DNA of 64,000 nucleotides, from contig NZ_CP033334.1 of NCBI RefSeq assembly GCF_013170705.1, positions 3,449,501 to 3,513,500 on the forward strand, given 5' to 3'. Below, in pieces: positions 16,479 to 25,736 of the stretch (the first letter of the stretch is position 1; every line of letters begins with the position of its first letter). Source of the DNA: Mesorhizobium loti. Lineage in GTDB: Bacteria; Pseudomonadota; Alphaproteobacteria; Rhizobiales; Rhizobiaceae. The position numbers were made by a program, and so were the translations under genes. The notes beneath the pieces are model-generated. The model had not been told where the DNA came from. It did no database searches and saw only the letters and a list, made by a program, of their open reading frames with translations.

Positions 16479-18023
16479 ATGGAGCTGATACAACTCAGAT
16501 TGCTGGGGTTTCCGGAGTTCCGGCTGGACGGCCGGCGGGTGGAGCTCGCCCTGCGCAAGGCGGCCGCGCTCGTCATCTACCTCGCCGAGGCCGGTGGGCC
16601 GGTGGCGCGCGACGTCGCCGCCACGCTGCTGTGGCCCGAGGCCGACGTGGAAGCCGCCCGCGCCCGCCTGCGGCGCACGCTCTACAAGATCCGCGTCGCC
16701 TTCGGTGAGGAGATCATCGTCGCCAACGCGGCATCGCTGAGCCTGCGCCCGGCGCTCTCGGTCGAGGCCGATTCCCGGGCCTTCGACCATGCTTGCGACG
16801 CCGGACTGCTCGACGCGGCCGCCGGCCTCTACACCAGCGACTACCTCGCCGGCTTCTCGCTGCCGGACTGTCCCGAATTCGAGGAATGGGTGTTCTTCCG
16901 GCGCGAGGCCTTGCGCAGCCGGCTGGTGCAGGCGCTGGAGCGGCTGGTGGAAGCCAGGATCGCCGGCGGTGATGCGCGCGGCGCTGTCCCGCACGCCACG
17001 CGGCTTGCCGCGCTCGACCCGCTGAGCGAAAGCGCGCACCGCCACCTCATCCGCGCCCATCTGGCGGCCGGCGACAGGGCGGCGGCCGAGCGCCAGGGCG
17101 AAACCTGCACGCGGCTGCTGCGCGACGAACTCGGTGTGGCGCCGGACCCGGCCACGCTCGCCCTGCTGCGCGCGCCGATGCCCGACCCCGAACTGGAGAT
17201 GCCCAGGACCCGCTATGTCGAGGTGGACGGCATCCATGTCGCCTACCAGACCGTCGGCGGCGGCCCGGCCGACATCGTGCTGGTGCCGGGCTTCATCTCG
17301 CATGTCGAGCGGATCTGGGAAGACAGGAGCTGCCGCGCCTGGCTCAGCGCGGTGTCGCGCCTCGGCCGTCTGATCCTGTTCGACCGGCGCGGCATGGGCC
17401 TGTCCGACCGGGTCGGCGCCCGCCCGACCGTCGAGGCGACGGCGCGCGACATTCTGGCGGTGATGAACGCGGCCGGCAGCCGCAAAGCCTTGCTGGTCGG
17501 CGCCTCGGAAGGCGGGCCGGGCTGCATCCGTTTTGCCGTCGACCACCCCGACCGCCTGACCGGCCTGGTTCTGTGGGGTTCGCTCGCCAAGGGCAGCCAC
17601 GCGCCGGACTACCCCTTCGCGCTGACATCGGCGCAATACGATCTGTGGCAGCGGCGCCTGCTTGCCGGCTGGGGCGGCCCGGCGGAAATCGAGACCTTCG
17701 CGCCCAGCGTCGCCCAGGACCGCCAGGCGCGTGCCTGGTGGGCCGGCCTGCTCAGGGCCGCCTCCAGTCCCGGCGCGGTGGCGGGCCTGCTGCGGGCGCT
17801 GCGCGATGCCGATGTGCGGCCGCTGCTGTCAAAAGTCTCGGCCAGGACGCTGGTCCTGCACCGCGCCGGCGACCACGCCGTGCGCATCGAGGCCGGGCGG
17901 TACCTGGCCGCGCGGATCGCGGGAGCCCGGTTTGTCGAGGTGGAGGGTGAGGATCACTGGTTCTGGGTGGGGGAGCAGCGGGCGCTGCTGGAGACGATCG
18001 CGGCGATGGCGGGCGGACGGTGA
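16479..18023 (+). CDS. BTAD transcriptional activator - alpha/beta hydrolase fusion
   Basis: A 514-residue regulator. Residues 1-95 are a winged helix (MELIQLRLLGFPEFRLDG; LRRTLYKIRVAFGEEIIVAN). Residues 95-235 form the BTAD helical domain. About 245-510 is an alpha/beta hydrolase with the nucleophile elbow GASEGG and the closing EGEDHWFW histidine. Proteins of this build belong to the SARP-like activators, where the hydrolase part probably senses a small molecule. The start at 16479 was chosen over 16422 because it begins the winged helix directly. It is a paralogue of the protein at 9085-11289 without its cyclase part. A broken copy of its 3' end lies at 19275. Confidence 0.85.
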   Translation: MELIQLRLLGFPEFRLDGRRVELALRKAAALVIYLAEAGGPVARDVAATLLWPEADVEAARARLRRTLYKIRVAFGEEIIVANAASLSLRPALSVEADSRAFDHACDAGLLDAAAGLYTSDYLAGFSLPDCPEFEEWVFFRREALRSRLVQALERLVEARIAGGDARGAVPHATRLAALDPLSESAHRHLIRAHLAAGDRAAAERQGETCTRLLRDELGVAPDPATLALLRAPMPDPELEMPRTRYVEVDGIHVAYQTVGGGPADIVLVPGFISHVERIWEDRSCRAWLSAVSRLGRLILFDRRGMGLSDRVGARPTVEATARDILAVMNAAGSRKALLVGASEGGPGCIRFAVDHPDRLTGLVLWGSLAKGSHAPDYPFALTSAQYDLWQRRLLAGWGGPAEIETFAPSVAQDRQARAWWAGLLRAASSPGAVAGLLRALRDADVRPLLSKVSARTLVLHRAGDHAVRIEAGRYLAARIAGARFVEVEGEDHWFWVGEQRALLETIAAMAGGR

Positions 18024-18105
18024 GGGCCCCGCTTGCGCGCGTGTCGGCCATATCAGGCATTGGTCGAGGCCGAGCTTGCTAGGCCGGCCGCCGTACTCGC
18101 CGACG

Positions 18106-19164
18106 TCAATTACACGTCGTCGCGGTCCTCAGCGCCTCCGCACGGGAAGGCTGAGGCAAGGCCGCGATGCGCCGAACGGAAGCGTAGAACCTTGGATAGT
18201 CGCCGGAGCACAAATCATACAGGCGAAGGAACGCCGGGACCTGCTCGCCATAGACGGACGTCGCGGCGAGCTTTGCGTTGTTGATGGGGCTGTTGAACCA
18301 GGCGTCGTATCCGCGGTATCCGGCCCAGCGCCCGTCGCGCATCTGCCGGTAGCGCACCCGCAGCTTGTCGATCGTGGCTGTCTTGGCGGCAGCCATCTGT
18401 TGGGGCGCGCGGGGACTTCCATAGACCTGCCGCAACTCGTCGCGCGTTTGCGCGATCAGTCCGAGAAAATCCGCGCTGCGCTTGCGGCCGGCTTCGTAGC
18501 GGCGCAATCCGGCGCGATTGCCGGTGACCCGCAGCCATTTCCTCACGCCGCTGGTTTCGACGGCGACCGCGAACGCCTCGTTGAACGCGGAGTCGTTGTT
18601 CACATAGATTTTCTGATGCGCCAGCTCATGGAAGATGAGGCTCGCAATATAGGTGTCGTCCTGACGCAGCATGGTGCTGAGCAGCGGGTCGCTGAACCAG
18701 CCCAGCGTGGAATAGGCGGTGACGCCCGAAACGTAAACGTCCAGCCCCTTCCGCCGCAGGTCGCCGGCACTTTCAGCCGCTGATTTCTGGGAAAAGTAAC
18801 CCCGGTACGGAACGCAGCCGAAGACCGGAAAGCACCATGTCATGGGCGTGAGCGAGAATTGCGGCGCGGCAAAAACGGCAAAGGTCACATTGTCCCGGCC
18901 GATGTCGACATAGCTTCGATAGCTGCTGTTGTCGGGCAGCGCCAGCTCGTCCGTGGCAAAGCGGCGTATGGCGCTCGCCGACGTCAACTTGGCGCGCAAT
19001 ACCTCCGGCGTCGAGGGATCGTGGATGAGCCTGCCGACATTTTCGCGCGCCGCCATGATCCGCACATGGCCTTCCAGCGACTGCGCGTAGTAGGAAACGC
19101 TGGTGCACCCGGCCAGGCCGGACGCCATCACCACAGCGGCAAGCAATCGAAAAAAACGCTTCAC
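18106..19164 (-). CDS. Lipoprotein aminopeptidase (HExxH metallopeptidase, COG4324-like)
   Basis: A 352-residue predicted lipoprotein. A signal peptide with lipobox LAGC places the lipidated Cys near residue 20 (VKRFFRLLAAVVMASGLAGC). The zinc-binding motif HELAHQ lies near residue 205, followed by FNEAFAVAVE, whose Glu may be the third ligand. The protein fits the family of predicted aminopeptidases (COG4324) attached to the outer membrane and facing the periplasm. The GTG at 19164 was chosen because it starts the signal peptide; the longer frame to 19242 adds a charged stretch unlike a signal. The ribosome binding site is weak. The gene separates the BTAD-hydrolase gene from its decayed copy. 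Confidence 0.75.
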   Translation of the reverse strand: MKRFFRLLAAVVMASGLAGCTSVSYYAQSLEGHVRIMAARENVGRLIHDPSTPEVLRAKLTSASAIRRFATDELALPDNSSYRSYVDIGRDNVTFAVFAAPQFSLTPMTWCFPVFGCVPYRGYFSQKSAAESAGDLRRKGLDVYVSGVTAYSTLGWFSDPLLSTMLRQDDTYIASLIFHELAHQKIYVNNDSAFNEAFAVAVETSGVRKWLRVTGNRAGLRRYEAGRKRSADFLGLIAQTRDELRQVYGSPRAPQQMAAAKTATIDKLRVRYRQMRDGRWAGYRGYDAWFNSPINNAKLAATSVYGEQVPAFLRLYDLCSGDYPRFYASVRRIAALPQPSRAEALRTATTCN

Positions 19165-19274
19165 AGCTTGCCCACCGCCTGCTTGTCGTCCATGGCGCGA
19201 ATGCTCATTTGCCCTCGTGTCAGGCGCACCGATTTTCGTCAAGAGCTGGCGGGGGCAACAGGTCGGACTTTCGA

Positions 19275-19590
19275 ACTGGCAGGACTGGCAGGCGGCCAGG
19301 CGAAACTTTTGCGCCGGGCGTCGTCGCCGACCGCCAGGCGCGCTTGGCGCTCCGCCTCCCTAGGGCCGCCGCAGTCGCCTGCCTGCCGCAAGCGCTGCGC
19401 GACGCCGATGTCCGCCCGCTGCTGTCAAAAGTCTCGGCCAAGACGCTGGTGCTGCACCGCAGAGGTGACCGGCGGTGCGGGTGGAAGCCGGGGCGGTATC
19501 TGGCGGGCAGGATAGCCGAGGCGCGGTTTGTCGAGGTGGAGGCGGAGGACCACTGGTTCTGGGTGGGTGAGCAGGGGGTGTTGGTGGAGG
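19275..19590 (+). pseudogene. Decayed partial copy of the BTAD-hydrolase gene (3' part)
   Basis: The translation LRDADVRPLLSKVSAKTLVL, then RYLAGRIAEARFVEVEAEDH and WFWVGEQ, closely follows the C-terminus of the hydrolase encoded at 17700-17990, and the DNA is similar over about 300 bases. The upstream part of the gene is missing. The catalytic-histidine end is followed by sequence unlike the parent. The frame has been shifted relative to the parent around 19330-19380 and again near 19465. It is a remnant of a duplication, with the lipoprotein peptidase gene between the two copies. Confidence 0.75.
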
Positions 19591-20143
19591 GGGGATGGTG
19601 CGGGGTGGGTGATTGGCCGACAGGCGACGTAAAGAGTGCGCTGTCTGTCACCGTAATTTGGTCACGTAATTCTTTGCTTCAACCGGCGCTTTTCGGCGGC
19701 GTTACGATGGCAACGTACCATCGCAAGATTTCACTGAGCTTGGTAGCTGCCCGCTCTGTTCACTGGCACCATTGACGGCATGTCGTGGTTCGGAAGACAT
19801 TCCGGCAGGGAAATGAGGCTTGGGAGCGGCGATCGTCCACTACGCAGCGCTAACGACATATCTATTCGATGATCCCTATCTTTATCGCAGTGGCCACCTT
19901 CGCCGGTACGGGCAAAAGCTGGCGCAGCAGCTTAGATGGACGCGCCGCCCACCACGGCCTTCTCCCCCGTCTCGACACAGCGCCCGCCGAAACCTCCCAC
20001 ACCGCAATCGTGCTGGTCACTGACCGGCCGGCGCTCTAGATGATGAAGGACATCGACGACGCCGGCATGTTTTCAAGCCGGTGGCTGTCGCAGGGCTGCC
20101 TCGCATCGCTGGTTGCCATTTCTTTTGTCTGGAAGGAGCAGGT
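19591..20143. other. Intergenic stretch without recognised gene
   Basis: About 550 bases between the hydrolase remnant and the photolyase gene. One 67-codon frame on the plus strand (19820-20023) ends in an arginine- and proline-rich tail typical of chance reading in GC-rich DNA and was not accepted. No RNA gene or clear repeat was seen. The stretch probably contains degraded sequence. Confidence 0.5.
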
Positions 20144-21577
20144 TTGGAGCGAAATCAAGCAGGCCCGATAATCGTCCTGTTCAGGGACGATCTGCGTGTT
20201 GCGGACAATGGGGCGCTGGCGGCGGCGGGCGCTGCGGGCAGGCCGGTCGTGCCGCTTTTCATTTTGGATGAGAGCGGGAAGGACGCGCGGCCGCTTGGGG
20301 GAGCCAGCCGTTGGTGGCTGCACCATTCGCTTGCGGCGCTGGAGCGGTCGCTGGAGCAGCTTGGCGGCAAGCTTTTCCTGCGGCGGGGGGCGACTGAGAA
20401 GATCGTGGCCGAGGCCGTCAAGGAGACGGGGGCGGGCGCCGTGTACTGGAATCGCCGGTATTCTCCAGCCGGCATCGATGCCGACAAGGCGCTGAAGTCC
20501 GGCCTGCGCGAGCAAGGGCTGGAAGCGAAAAGCCATGACGGGTTCCTGCTGCACGAGCCGTCACGCCTCGCCACGCAATCCGGCGATTTCTACAAGGTGT
20601 TCACGCCCTTCTACAGAAGGCTGGCCGAGGACGATGTGCGCGATCCGATCGATGCGCCGGCCTCGCTCACGGGATGGAAGGGCAAGCTTGCCTCCGACAG
20701 GCTCGACGCGTTCGGGTTTCTGCCAAGGCATCCGGATTGGTCGTCGGGCCTCGCACAACGCTGGCAGCCCGGCGAACAGGGCGCGGGGGAAAGGCTGGCG
20801 CGGTTTGTCGAGGATGGCCTCGACAACTACGCCGAGAACCGCGACCTGCCCGGCATTGATGGCACGTCGGGCCTGTCGCCGCATCTGGCGCATGGCGAGA
20901 TAACGCCTTTCCAGATCATGGCGGCGCTGCGGCGCAGGCGCGGCAAGGACGCCGACACCTTCCGCAAGGAAGTCGGCTGGCGCGAGTTCTCCTACCATCT
21001 GCTGTTCAACCGGCCGCGCCTGCACAAGGAGAATTTTCGCCCGGCCTTCGAAGCCTTCGAATGGCAAAGCGCGCCCGCTGCGCTGAAGGCCTGGCAGCGC
21101 GGACTGACCGGCTATCCGATCGTCGATGCCGGCATGCGCGAGCTGTGGCAGACCGGCTGGATGCACAACCGCGTGCGCATGATCGCGGCATCCTTCCTGG
21201 TCAAGGACCTGCTGATCGACTGGCGCACCGGCGAGGACTGGTTCTGGGACACGCTGGTGGACGCGGACGCCGCCAGCAATCCGGCAAGCTGGCAATGGGT
21301 GGCCGGATCGGGCGCCGACGCCGCGCCCTATTTCCGCATCTTCAATCCCGTGCTGCAGGGCGAAAAGTTCGATCCGCAAGGCAGCTACATCAGGCGCTAT
21401 GTTCCCGAACTGGCCAGGCTGCCCGACCGCTACATCCATCGCCCCTTCGAAGCGCCGGCAGCCGTCCTCAGGGATTGCGGGCTTTGCCTCGGAAAGGACT
21501 ATCCGTCACCGATCGTGGACCACGCCATGGCCAGGGACCGAGCCCTGGAAATGTATCGCGGCACGCGAGAAGGCTGA
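20144..21577 (+). CDS. phrB: Deoxyribodipyrimidine photolyase
   Basis: A 477-residue class I photolyase that repairs UV-induced pyrimidine dimers using blue light. The N-terminal antenna domain starts PIIVLFRDDLRVADNGAL. The FAD-binding C-terminal half has GWREFSYHLLFNRPRLHKENF near residue 289, GYPIVDAGMRELWQTGWMHNR near 325 and WQWVAGSGADAAPYFRIFNP near 385, the strongest family signatures. Length is normal. The TTG at 20144 was chosen because AAGGAG ends five bases before it; an ATG at 20081 would add an unrelated leader. It is a single gene, consistent with other DNA-repair genes in the window (dinB, ada, ogt). Confidence 0.93.
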   Translation: MERNQAGPIIVLFRDDLRVADNGALAAAGAAGRPVVPLFILDESGKDARPLGGASRWWLHHSLAALERSLEQLGGKLFLRRGATEKIVAEAVKETGAGAVYWNRRYSPAGIDADKALKSGLREQGLEAKSHDGFLLHEPSRLATQSGDFYKVFTPFYRRLAEDDVRDPIDAPASLTGWKGKLASDRLDAFGFLPRHPDWSSGLAQRWQPGEQGAGERLARFVEDGLDNYAENRDLPGIDGTSGLSPHLAHGEITPFQIMAALRRRRGKDADTFRKEVGWREFSYHLLFNRPRLHKENFRPAFEAFEWQSAPAALKAWQRGLTGYPIVDAGMRELWQTGWMHNRVRMIAASFLVKDLLIDWRTGEDWFWDTLVDADAASNPASWQWVAGSGADAAPYFRIFNPVLQGEKFDPQGSYIRRYVPELARLPDRYIHRPFEAPAAVLRDCGLCLGKDYPSPIVDHAMARDRALEMYRGTREG

Positions 21578-21635
21578 AGCGCATCAAGTCGAAACGGGAC
21601 ATGCCGCGCCCCGACAATCCGCGGATAAGCGGCCG

Positions 21636-21962
21636 TCACGACGTAAGGAATTGCCAGAGCGCTTCGGGCGATCCCGTCGTGAGCAATCCGACTATAAGCG
21701 CGATCAGGGCGAGGAGTTGGAGCAGGGCGATGACAACGAGCGTGGAGCGGAACGGCTCCTTGCGCGTCTTGTGCCGGATCGTTTGCTGCGCGATCATGGT
21801 TCCGATGCCGCCGCCGATCATGGCAAGGGTCAGAAGCGTCGCCTCGGGAATGCGTTGTAAACCGTTCCTGGCCCTGGACTTGTTGAACGCCATGGCGGCG
21901 TGTGCCAGCAGGTTTACCGCCAGGACGTAGCCGACGACACCGATTGTGAACTGGCCCGGCAT
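21636..21962 (-). CDS. DUF1294 family membrane protein
   Basis: A 108-residue membrane protein with the DUF1294 pattern: MAFNKSRARNG with R-IPE following, then LLTLAMIGGGIGTMIAQQTIRHKTRKEPF, and a last hydrophobic helix (LVVIALLQLLALIALIVGLL). Three membrane segments are expected. In other bacteria DUF1294 is often fused to a cold-shock domain; here it stands alone. Its function is not established. The gene is convergent with the photolyase gene and lies just after the 3' end of the sugar ABC operon's neighbour strand, reading in the same direction as that operon but upstream of nothing on its own strand. Confidence 0.8.
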   Translation of the reverse strand: MPGQFTIGVVGYVLAVNLLAHAAMAFNKSRARNGLQRIPEATLLTLAMIGGGIGTMIAQQTIRHKTRKEPFRSTLVVIALLQLLALIALIVGLLTTGSPEALWQFLTS

Positions 21963-21990
21963 GCGCTCCCTCTGCGGGCTTTATCAACTC

Positions 21991-22977
21991 TCACCGCTCC
22001 TCCACAATCCGCAAATAAGCCGCCGTGACAAACAGCACGATCAGCCCGAACAAGATCCGCCGCGCCCCCTCCGGCATCTGCAGGATCGTCAGCAGCGTCG
22101 TCAGCACGGTGAGGATCAGGGCGCCGATGATGGTGCCGGTGTAGCCGCCGCGGCCGCCGAAGATGGAGGTGCCGCCGATGACGGCGGCGGCGACCGAGGG
22201 CAGGACCAGGGGTTCGGCCAGCGAGAGCGATGGGGCCTTGATCAGGCCGATATAGAGCAGGCCGGTGATGCCGGCGAGCACGCTTGACGTGATGTAGAGC
22301 GCGGTGATGACCTGCCAGTATCGCACGCCCGACAGGCGCGTTGCGCGCTCATTGTCGCCGACGGCGTAGAGCAGGCGGCCGAAGCCGGTGCGGGCCAGCG
22401 TGAAGACGATGAGGGCAGCCAGCGGTATGAACAGCAGCAAGGCGTTGGGGAAGCCGTAGGTGACGCCGGTGCCGAGCCAGGCCAGGAAGTCGGGGATCTT
22501 GGCGCCCGACGCGATCACCGTGCGCTGGTAGACCTGCAGGCAGCCGGTACCGATCAGGCTGGTGCCCAGCGTCATGATCAGCGGATGGACGCGGAAGACG
22601 CCGACGCCGATGCCGTTGACGAGGCCGATCAGCAGGGCCGGCATCATCGCCAGCAGGAAGGCGATGGAAGGGTCCTGGTTGACGATCTGCGTCGCCATGA
22701 TGAAGGCGCTCATCGTCGCCACCGTGCCGACCGACAGGTCGATGCCGCCGGTCAGCATGGTCATGGTCTGGCAACCGGCCAGGATCGCCAGCGGAATGGC
22801 GAATTTGATGGTGTTGGCGATCCAGCGCTCGTTGACGATGCCGGGGCGCAGGATCTGCAGGATCACCACCAGGATGACGAGCAGGATGATCAGCGGCACC
22901 AGCGGCCGGTCGGCCATGAAGCGCTTCAGGCGGCGGCCGAAGGGGATGGTTTGGGGAACAGTCGCGGCGTTGCTCAT
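21991..22977 (-). CDS. Sugar ABC transporter permease
   Basis: A 328-residue inner-membrane permease of the RbsC/BPD_transp_2 family with eight to ten hydrophobic segments. Family signatures are MTMLTGGIDLSVGTVATMSAF near residue 70, HPLIMTLGTSLIGTG near 132, and the C-terminal VIGGTSIFGGRGGYTGTIIGALIL near 265, the loop that contacts the ATPase. The ATG at 22977 overlaps the stop of the preceding permease gene by 4 bp. The frame is open much further upstream, but that reading is out of phase with the neighbouring permease and is a shadow. With the other permease it forms a heterodimeric channel for the sugar recognised by the binding protein at 25737. Confidence 0.92.
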   Translation of the reverse strand: MSNAATVPQTIPFGRRLKRFMADRPLVPLIILLVILVVILQILRPGIVNERWIANTIKFAIPLAILAGCQTMTMLTGGIDLSVGTVATMSAFIMATQIVNQDPSIAFLLAMMPALLIGLVNGIGVGVFRVHPLIMTLGTSLIGTGCLQVYQRTVIASGAKIPDFLAWLGTGVTYGFPNALLLFIPLAALIVFTLARTGFGRLLYAVGDNERATRLSGVRYWQVITALYITSSVLAGITGLLYIGLIKAPSLSLAEPLVLPSVAAAVIGGTSIFGGRGGYTGTIIGALILTVLTTLLTILQMPEGARRILFGLIVLFVTAAYLRIVEER

Positions 22978-23948
22978 TGTTGCCGGCTCCGCATGGTGAT
23001 GAACGCGCCGAACATCACGACGGCGACCATGATGGCGCCTTCGATGATGGCGGTGACGTTGGGGTCGATGGCTAGCAGCGTGAGATCCGTGCGCACCAGG
23101 CGCAGCACGAAGACGGCGATGATCGGGCCGAGCAGGCCGCCCTTGCCGCCGCCGAGCGCCACGCCGCCCAGCACCACCGCCGCGACGCTGGCCAGGAGAT
23201 AGGGGCCGGGGATGGGCGCGCCGATGCCGGTACTCATGGTCAGCGCCAGCCCGCCGAAGGCGGCGAAGAGGCCCGACAGCGCATAGGCGATGATGCGGGT
23301 GCGCTTGACCGGCACGCCTGAGCGGAACGCGGCCAGCTCGCTCGAGCCGATGGCGTAGATGGAGAGGCCGAGGCGCGAGCGCCGCAGCGGTATCCAGATG
23401 ATGGCGAGGCAGACGATGAGCACCAGCAGCGCCTTGGGCAGCCAGGCGTCGATGGCGTCGGGCAGGCCTGGGATCGGCACGGTGCCGGAGATCAGCGCCT
23501 TCAGCCATTCGGCGGCGGCGCCGCCCGGCGCATCGAGCACCAGGAGGGCCGCGCCCTGCAGCACGAACAGCATGGCGAGCGTGACGACGATGTCGGGCAC
23601 GCGGGTGACGACGATCAACAGGCCGTTGAGCGCGCCGAGCACGAAACCCATGGCGAGCACGAAGGGCACGACGAACAGCGCGTATTCTTCCGACGCGCCC
23701 GCCATCATCGAGGCGGCGGTGACGCTGGTCAGCGCCATCATGGCGGCGACCGACAGGTCGATGCCGCCGGCGATGACCACCACCGTCTGCGCGGCGACGG
23801 CGAAGGCGTAGGGCAGCACGGCCCGCGCCAGCGAGCCGAAATCGCCGCTGCCATAGCCGGGCTGGATCAGCTTGGTGGCGATGAACAGGACGACGAGGAG
23901 GGCGAACAGGCCGATGACCCAGCCCTGGCGGCGCAGGAAATGGCTCAT
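22974..23948 (-). CDS. Sugar ABC transporter permease
   Basis: A 324-residue partner permease of the same RbsC-type family. It has VVVIAGGIDLSVAAMMALTSV near residue 57, VPDIVVTLAMLFVLQGAALL near 118 and VVLGGVALGGGKGGLLGPIIAVFVL near 263. The two permeases are clearly related but not near-identical, as expected for heterodimeric sugar channels. The ATG at 23948 and the stop overlap both neighbours by 4 bp, so ATPase, permease and permease are translated as a coupled set. Confidence 0.92.
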   Translation of the reverse strand: MSHFLRRQGWVIGLFALLVVLFIATKLIQPGYGSGDFGSLARAVLPYAFAVAAQTVVVIAGGIDLSVAAMMALTSVTAASMMAGASEEYALFVVPFVLAMGFVLGALNGLLIVVTRVPDIVVTLAMLFVLQGAALLVLDAPGGAAAEWLKALISGTVPIPGLPDAIDAWLPKALLVLIVCLAIIWIPLRRSRLGLSIYAIGSSELAAFRSGVPVKRTRIIAYALSGLFAAFGGLALTMSTGIGAPIPGPYLLASVAAVVLGGVALGGGKGGLLGPIIAVFVLRLVRTDLTLLAIDPNVTAIIEGAIMVAVVMFGAFITMRSRQQ

Positions 23949-25495
23949 GGCTTCGCCTCCGGCGCATCGGAGGCATTGGCGGTGGGGGCCGCCAGGATGC
24001 CGACATCGGCCTTGGCGCCGCGCGGCAGGCCGTAGGCGGCGCGCATCAGCGCCGGTTCGTCGGCCTCCTCGACCGGGAAGATGTCGACCAGGCGGCCGCC
24101 GAAGATGACGATGACGCGGTCGCAGACGCGCTGCACCTCTTCGAGTTCCGAGGTGTAGAACAGCACCGACTTGCCGTGGCCGGCAAGTTCGCGCAGCAGC
24201 TTGTAGATCTCCTGCTTGGTGCCGACATCGATGCCGCGCGTCGGGTCGAAGCACAGGATGGTGCGGGCGTCGGCCGCGATCCAGCGGGCGATGGTCACCT
24301 TCTGCTGGTTGCCGCCCGACAGGCGCTGCACCTCGCCTTGCGCGCGGGTGTCGATCTGCAGCCGCTCGATGGCGCTGAGCACCTTGGCGCGCTCGCGGCG
24401 CATGGGAATGGGGCCCCAGTTGCGCAGCGCGGCGCTGAAGGGCAGGGCGATGTTCTCACGCACCGAACGCTGCATGGCGAGCGCCTCGGAACGGTCGCCC
24501 GGCACATAGGCGATCCCCGAGCGGATGGCGTCGATCGGATGCGAGAATTTCACCTGATGGCCGTCGACCTCGATCGTGCCGCCGGAGGGCCGGATCGAAC
24601 CGGCAAGGGCGGAAAACAATTCGTCCTGGCCCTGGCCTTCCAGCGCCACCACGCCGGCGACCTCGCCATCCCCAAGATCGAAGGAGACGTCGTTGAGCTT
24701 GGTGCCGACGCGCAGGTTCTTCACGGCGATGCGCGGTTGGGCAGGGGCGGGCGCGGCCTTCTCGGCGGCGCTGCGGGCGGCGACATGGGTCTTGACGATG
24801 CGGGTGCCGAGCATCAGCTCGACGATCTTCTCCTCGATGCCCGGCACGATGTCGACGACGCCGACGGTCTCGCCGTCGCGCAGCACCGTGGCGCGGTCGC
24901 AGAGCGCCGATATCTCGACGAAGCGGTGCGAGATGAAGATCACGGCGCGGCCGGCGTCGCCCTGGCGGCGCACCACTTCGAGCACCTTTTCGGCGAGGTT
25001 GGCCGGGAGCGCGGCCGTCATCTCGTCGAGCAGCAGCACATCGGGCTCGACGGCCAGCGCGCGGGCAAGGTCAAGCACGCGCAGCACGGCCAGCGGAATG
25101 TCGCGCGCGGTGTCGCGCAGGTCGAGGTCGGCTATGCCGAGCTCGCGCACCCAGGCGCGGAACGGCTCCACCGGCGTGCCGGTGAGCCGCAGATTGGATA
25201 GAACGTCGAGATCGGGGATCAGCGACGGCTCCTGGTAGACCGGCAGCAGTCCGGCGCGGCGGGCGGCGGCGGGCGAGCGTATGTCACGCGCCTCGCCCCG
25301 GATCAGGATGCGCCCGGCATTGGCCTGGATAGCACCGGTCAGGATCTTCACCAGCGTCGACTTGCCGGCGCCATTGGCGCCCATCAGCGCATGCACCTCG
25401 CCCGGCAGCACGGAGAGCGATGCGTTGCGCAATGCGGCGACCGCGCCGTAATTCTTGGCGACGCCTGACGCGTCGAGGAGGGGGCTGGTGGTCAA
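23945..25495 (-). CDS. Sugar ABC transporter ATP-binding protein (two nucleotide-binding domains)
   Basis: A 516-residue RbsA/MglA-type ATPase with two fused nucleotide-binding domains. The first has Walker A GANGAGKSTLVKIL near residue 38 and Walker B DVLLLDEMTAALPANLAEK near 155. The second has the degenerate Walker A usual in this group (ALEGQGQDELFSAL near 285), the ABC signature LSGGNQQKV near 395 and the Walker B-like TILCFDPTRGID near 412. The first domain's signature motif is weak (DIPLAVLRVLDLARAL). It powers the two permeases. A 240-base gap containing a palindromic repeat separates it from the binding-protein gene. Confidence 0.92.
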   Translation of the reverse strand: MTTSPLLDASGVAKNYGAVAALRNASLSVLPGEVHALMGANGAGKSTLVKILTGAIQANAGRILIRGEARDIRSPAAARRAGLLPVYQEPSLIPDLDVLSNLRLTGTPVEPFRAWVRELGIADLDLRDTARDIPLAVLRVLDLARALAVEPDVLLLDEMTAALPANLAEKVLEVVRRQGDAGRAVIFISHRFVEISALCDRATVLRDGETVGVVDIVPGIEEKIVELMLGTRIVKTHVAARSAAEKAAPAPAQPRIAVKNLRVGTKLNDVSFDLGDGEVAGVVALEGQGQDELFSALAGSIRPSGGTIEVDGHQVKFSHPIDAIRSGIAYVPGDRSEALAMQRSVRENIALPFSAALRNWGPIPMRRERAKVLSAIERLQIDTRAQGEVQRLSGGNQQKVTIARWIAADARTILCFDPTRGIDVGTKQEIYKLLRELAGHGKSVLFYTSELEEVQRVCDRVIVIFGGRLVDIFPVEEADEPALMRAAYGLPRGAKADVGILAAPTANASDAPEAKP

Positions 25496-25577
25496 ATGGT
25501 TCGGGTCTCGATTTATGGGATCTGCTCAATGCACCAGTACGCCAGGCTTGTGCGCGGCGTACTGCTGAAAAGCTCCA

Positions 25578-25722
25578 CCTTCTCCCCTTGTGGGAGAAGC
25601 TGTCGCCGAAGGCGACGGATGAGGGGTGTTCCAGCGGAGTGAGGCGTCGGCGTTCCCTGGAACACCCCTCATCCGTCTCGGCGCTAGCGCGCCGATCCAC
25701 CTTCTCCCACAAGGGGAGAAGG
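25578..25722. repeat. RIME-like palindromic intergenic repeat inside the sugar ABC operon
   Basis: Two nested perfect inverted repeats are present. The outer arms are 22 bases (25578-25599 and 25701-25722, core TTCTCCCCTTGTGGGAGAAG). The inner arms are 18 bases (25616-25633 and 25658-25675, GGATGAGGGGTGTTCCA). This structure matches the short Rhizobium-type intergenic mosaic elements common in Mesorhizobium. It lies between the binding-protein gene and the ATPase gene and could fold in the RNA, stabilising the upstream message for the binding protein. Confidence 0.75.
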
Positions 25723-25736
25723 CAGAGGCGCAGCCC

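Noticed and set aside
19820..20023. 67-codon frame before the photolyase gene
   Set aside because: No ribosome binding site, and the last third is arginine/proline-rich as in chance frames; no family was recognised.
21991..24006. 671-codon frame suggesting a fused permease
   Set aside because: The first half is out of phase with the second permease gene; the real start of the downstream permease is the ATG at 22977, overlapping its neighbour by 4 bp.
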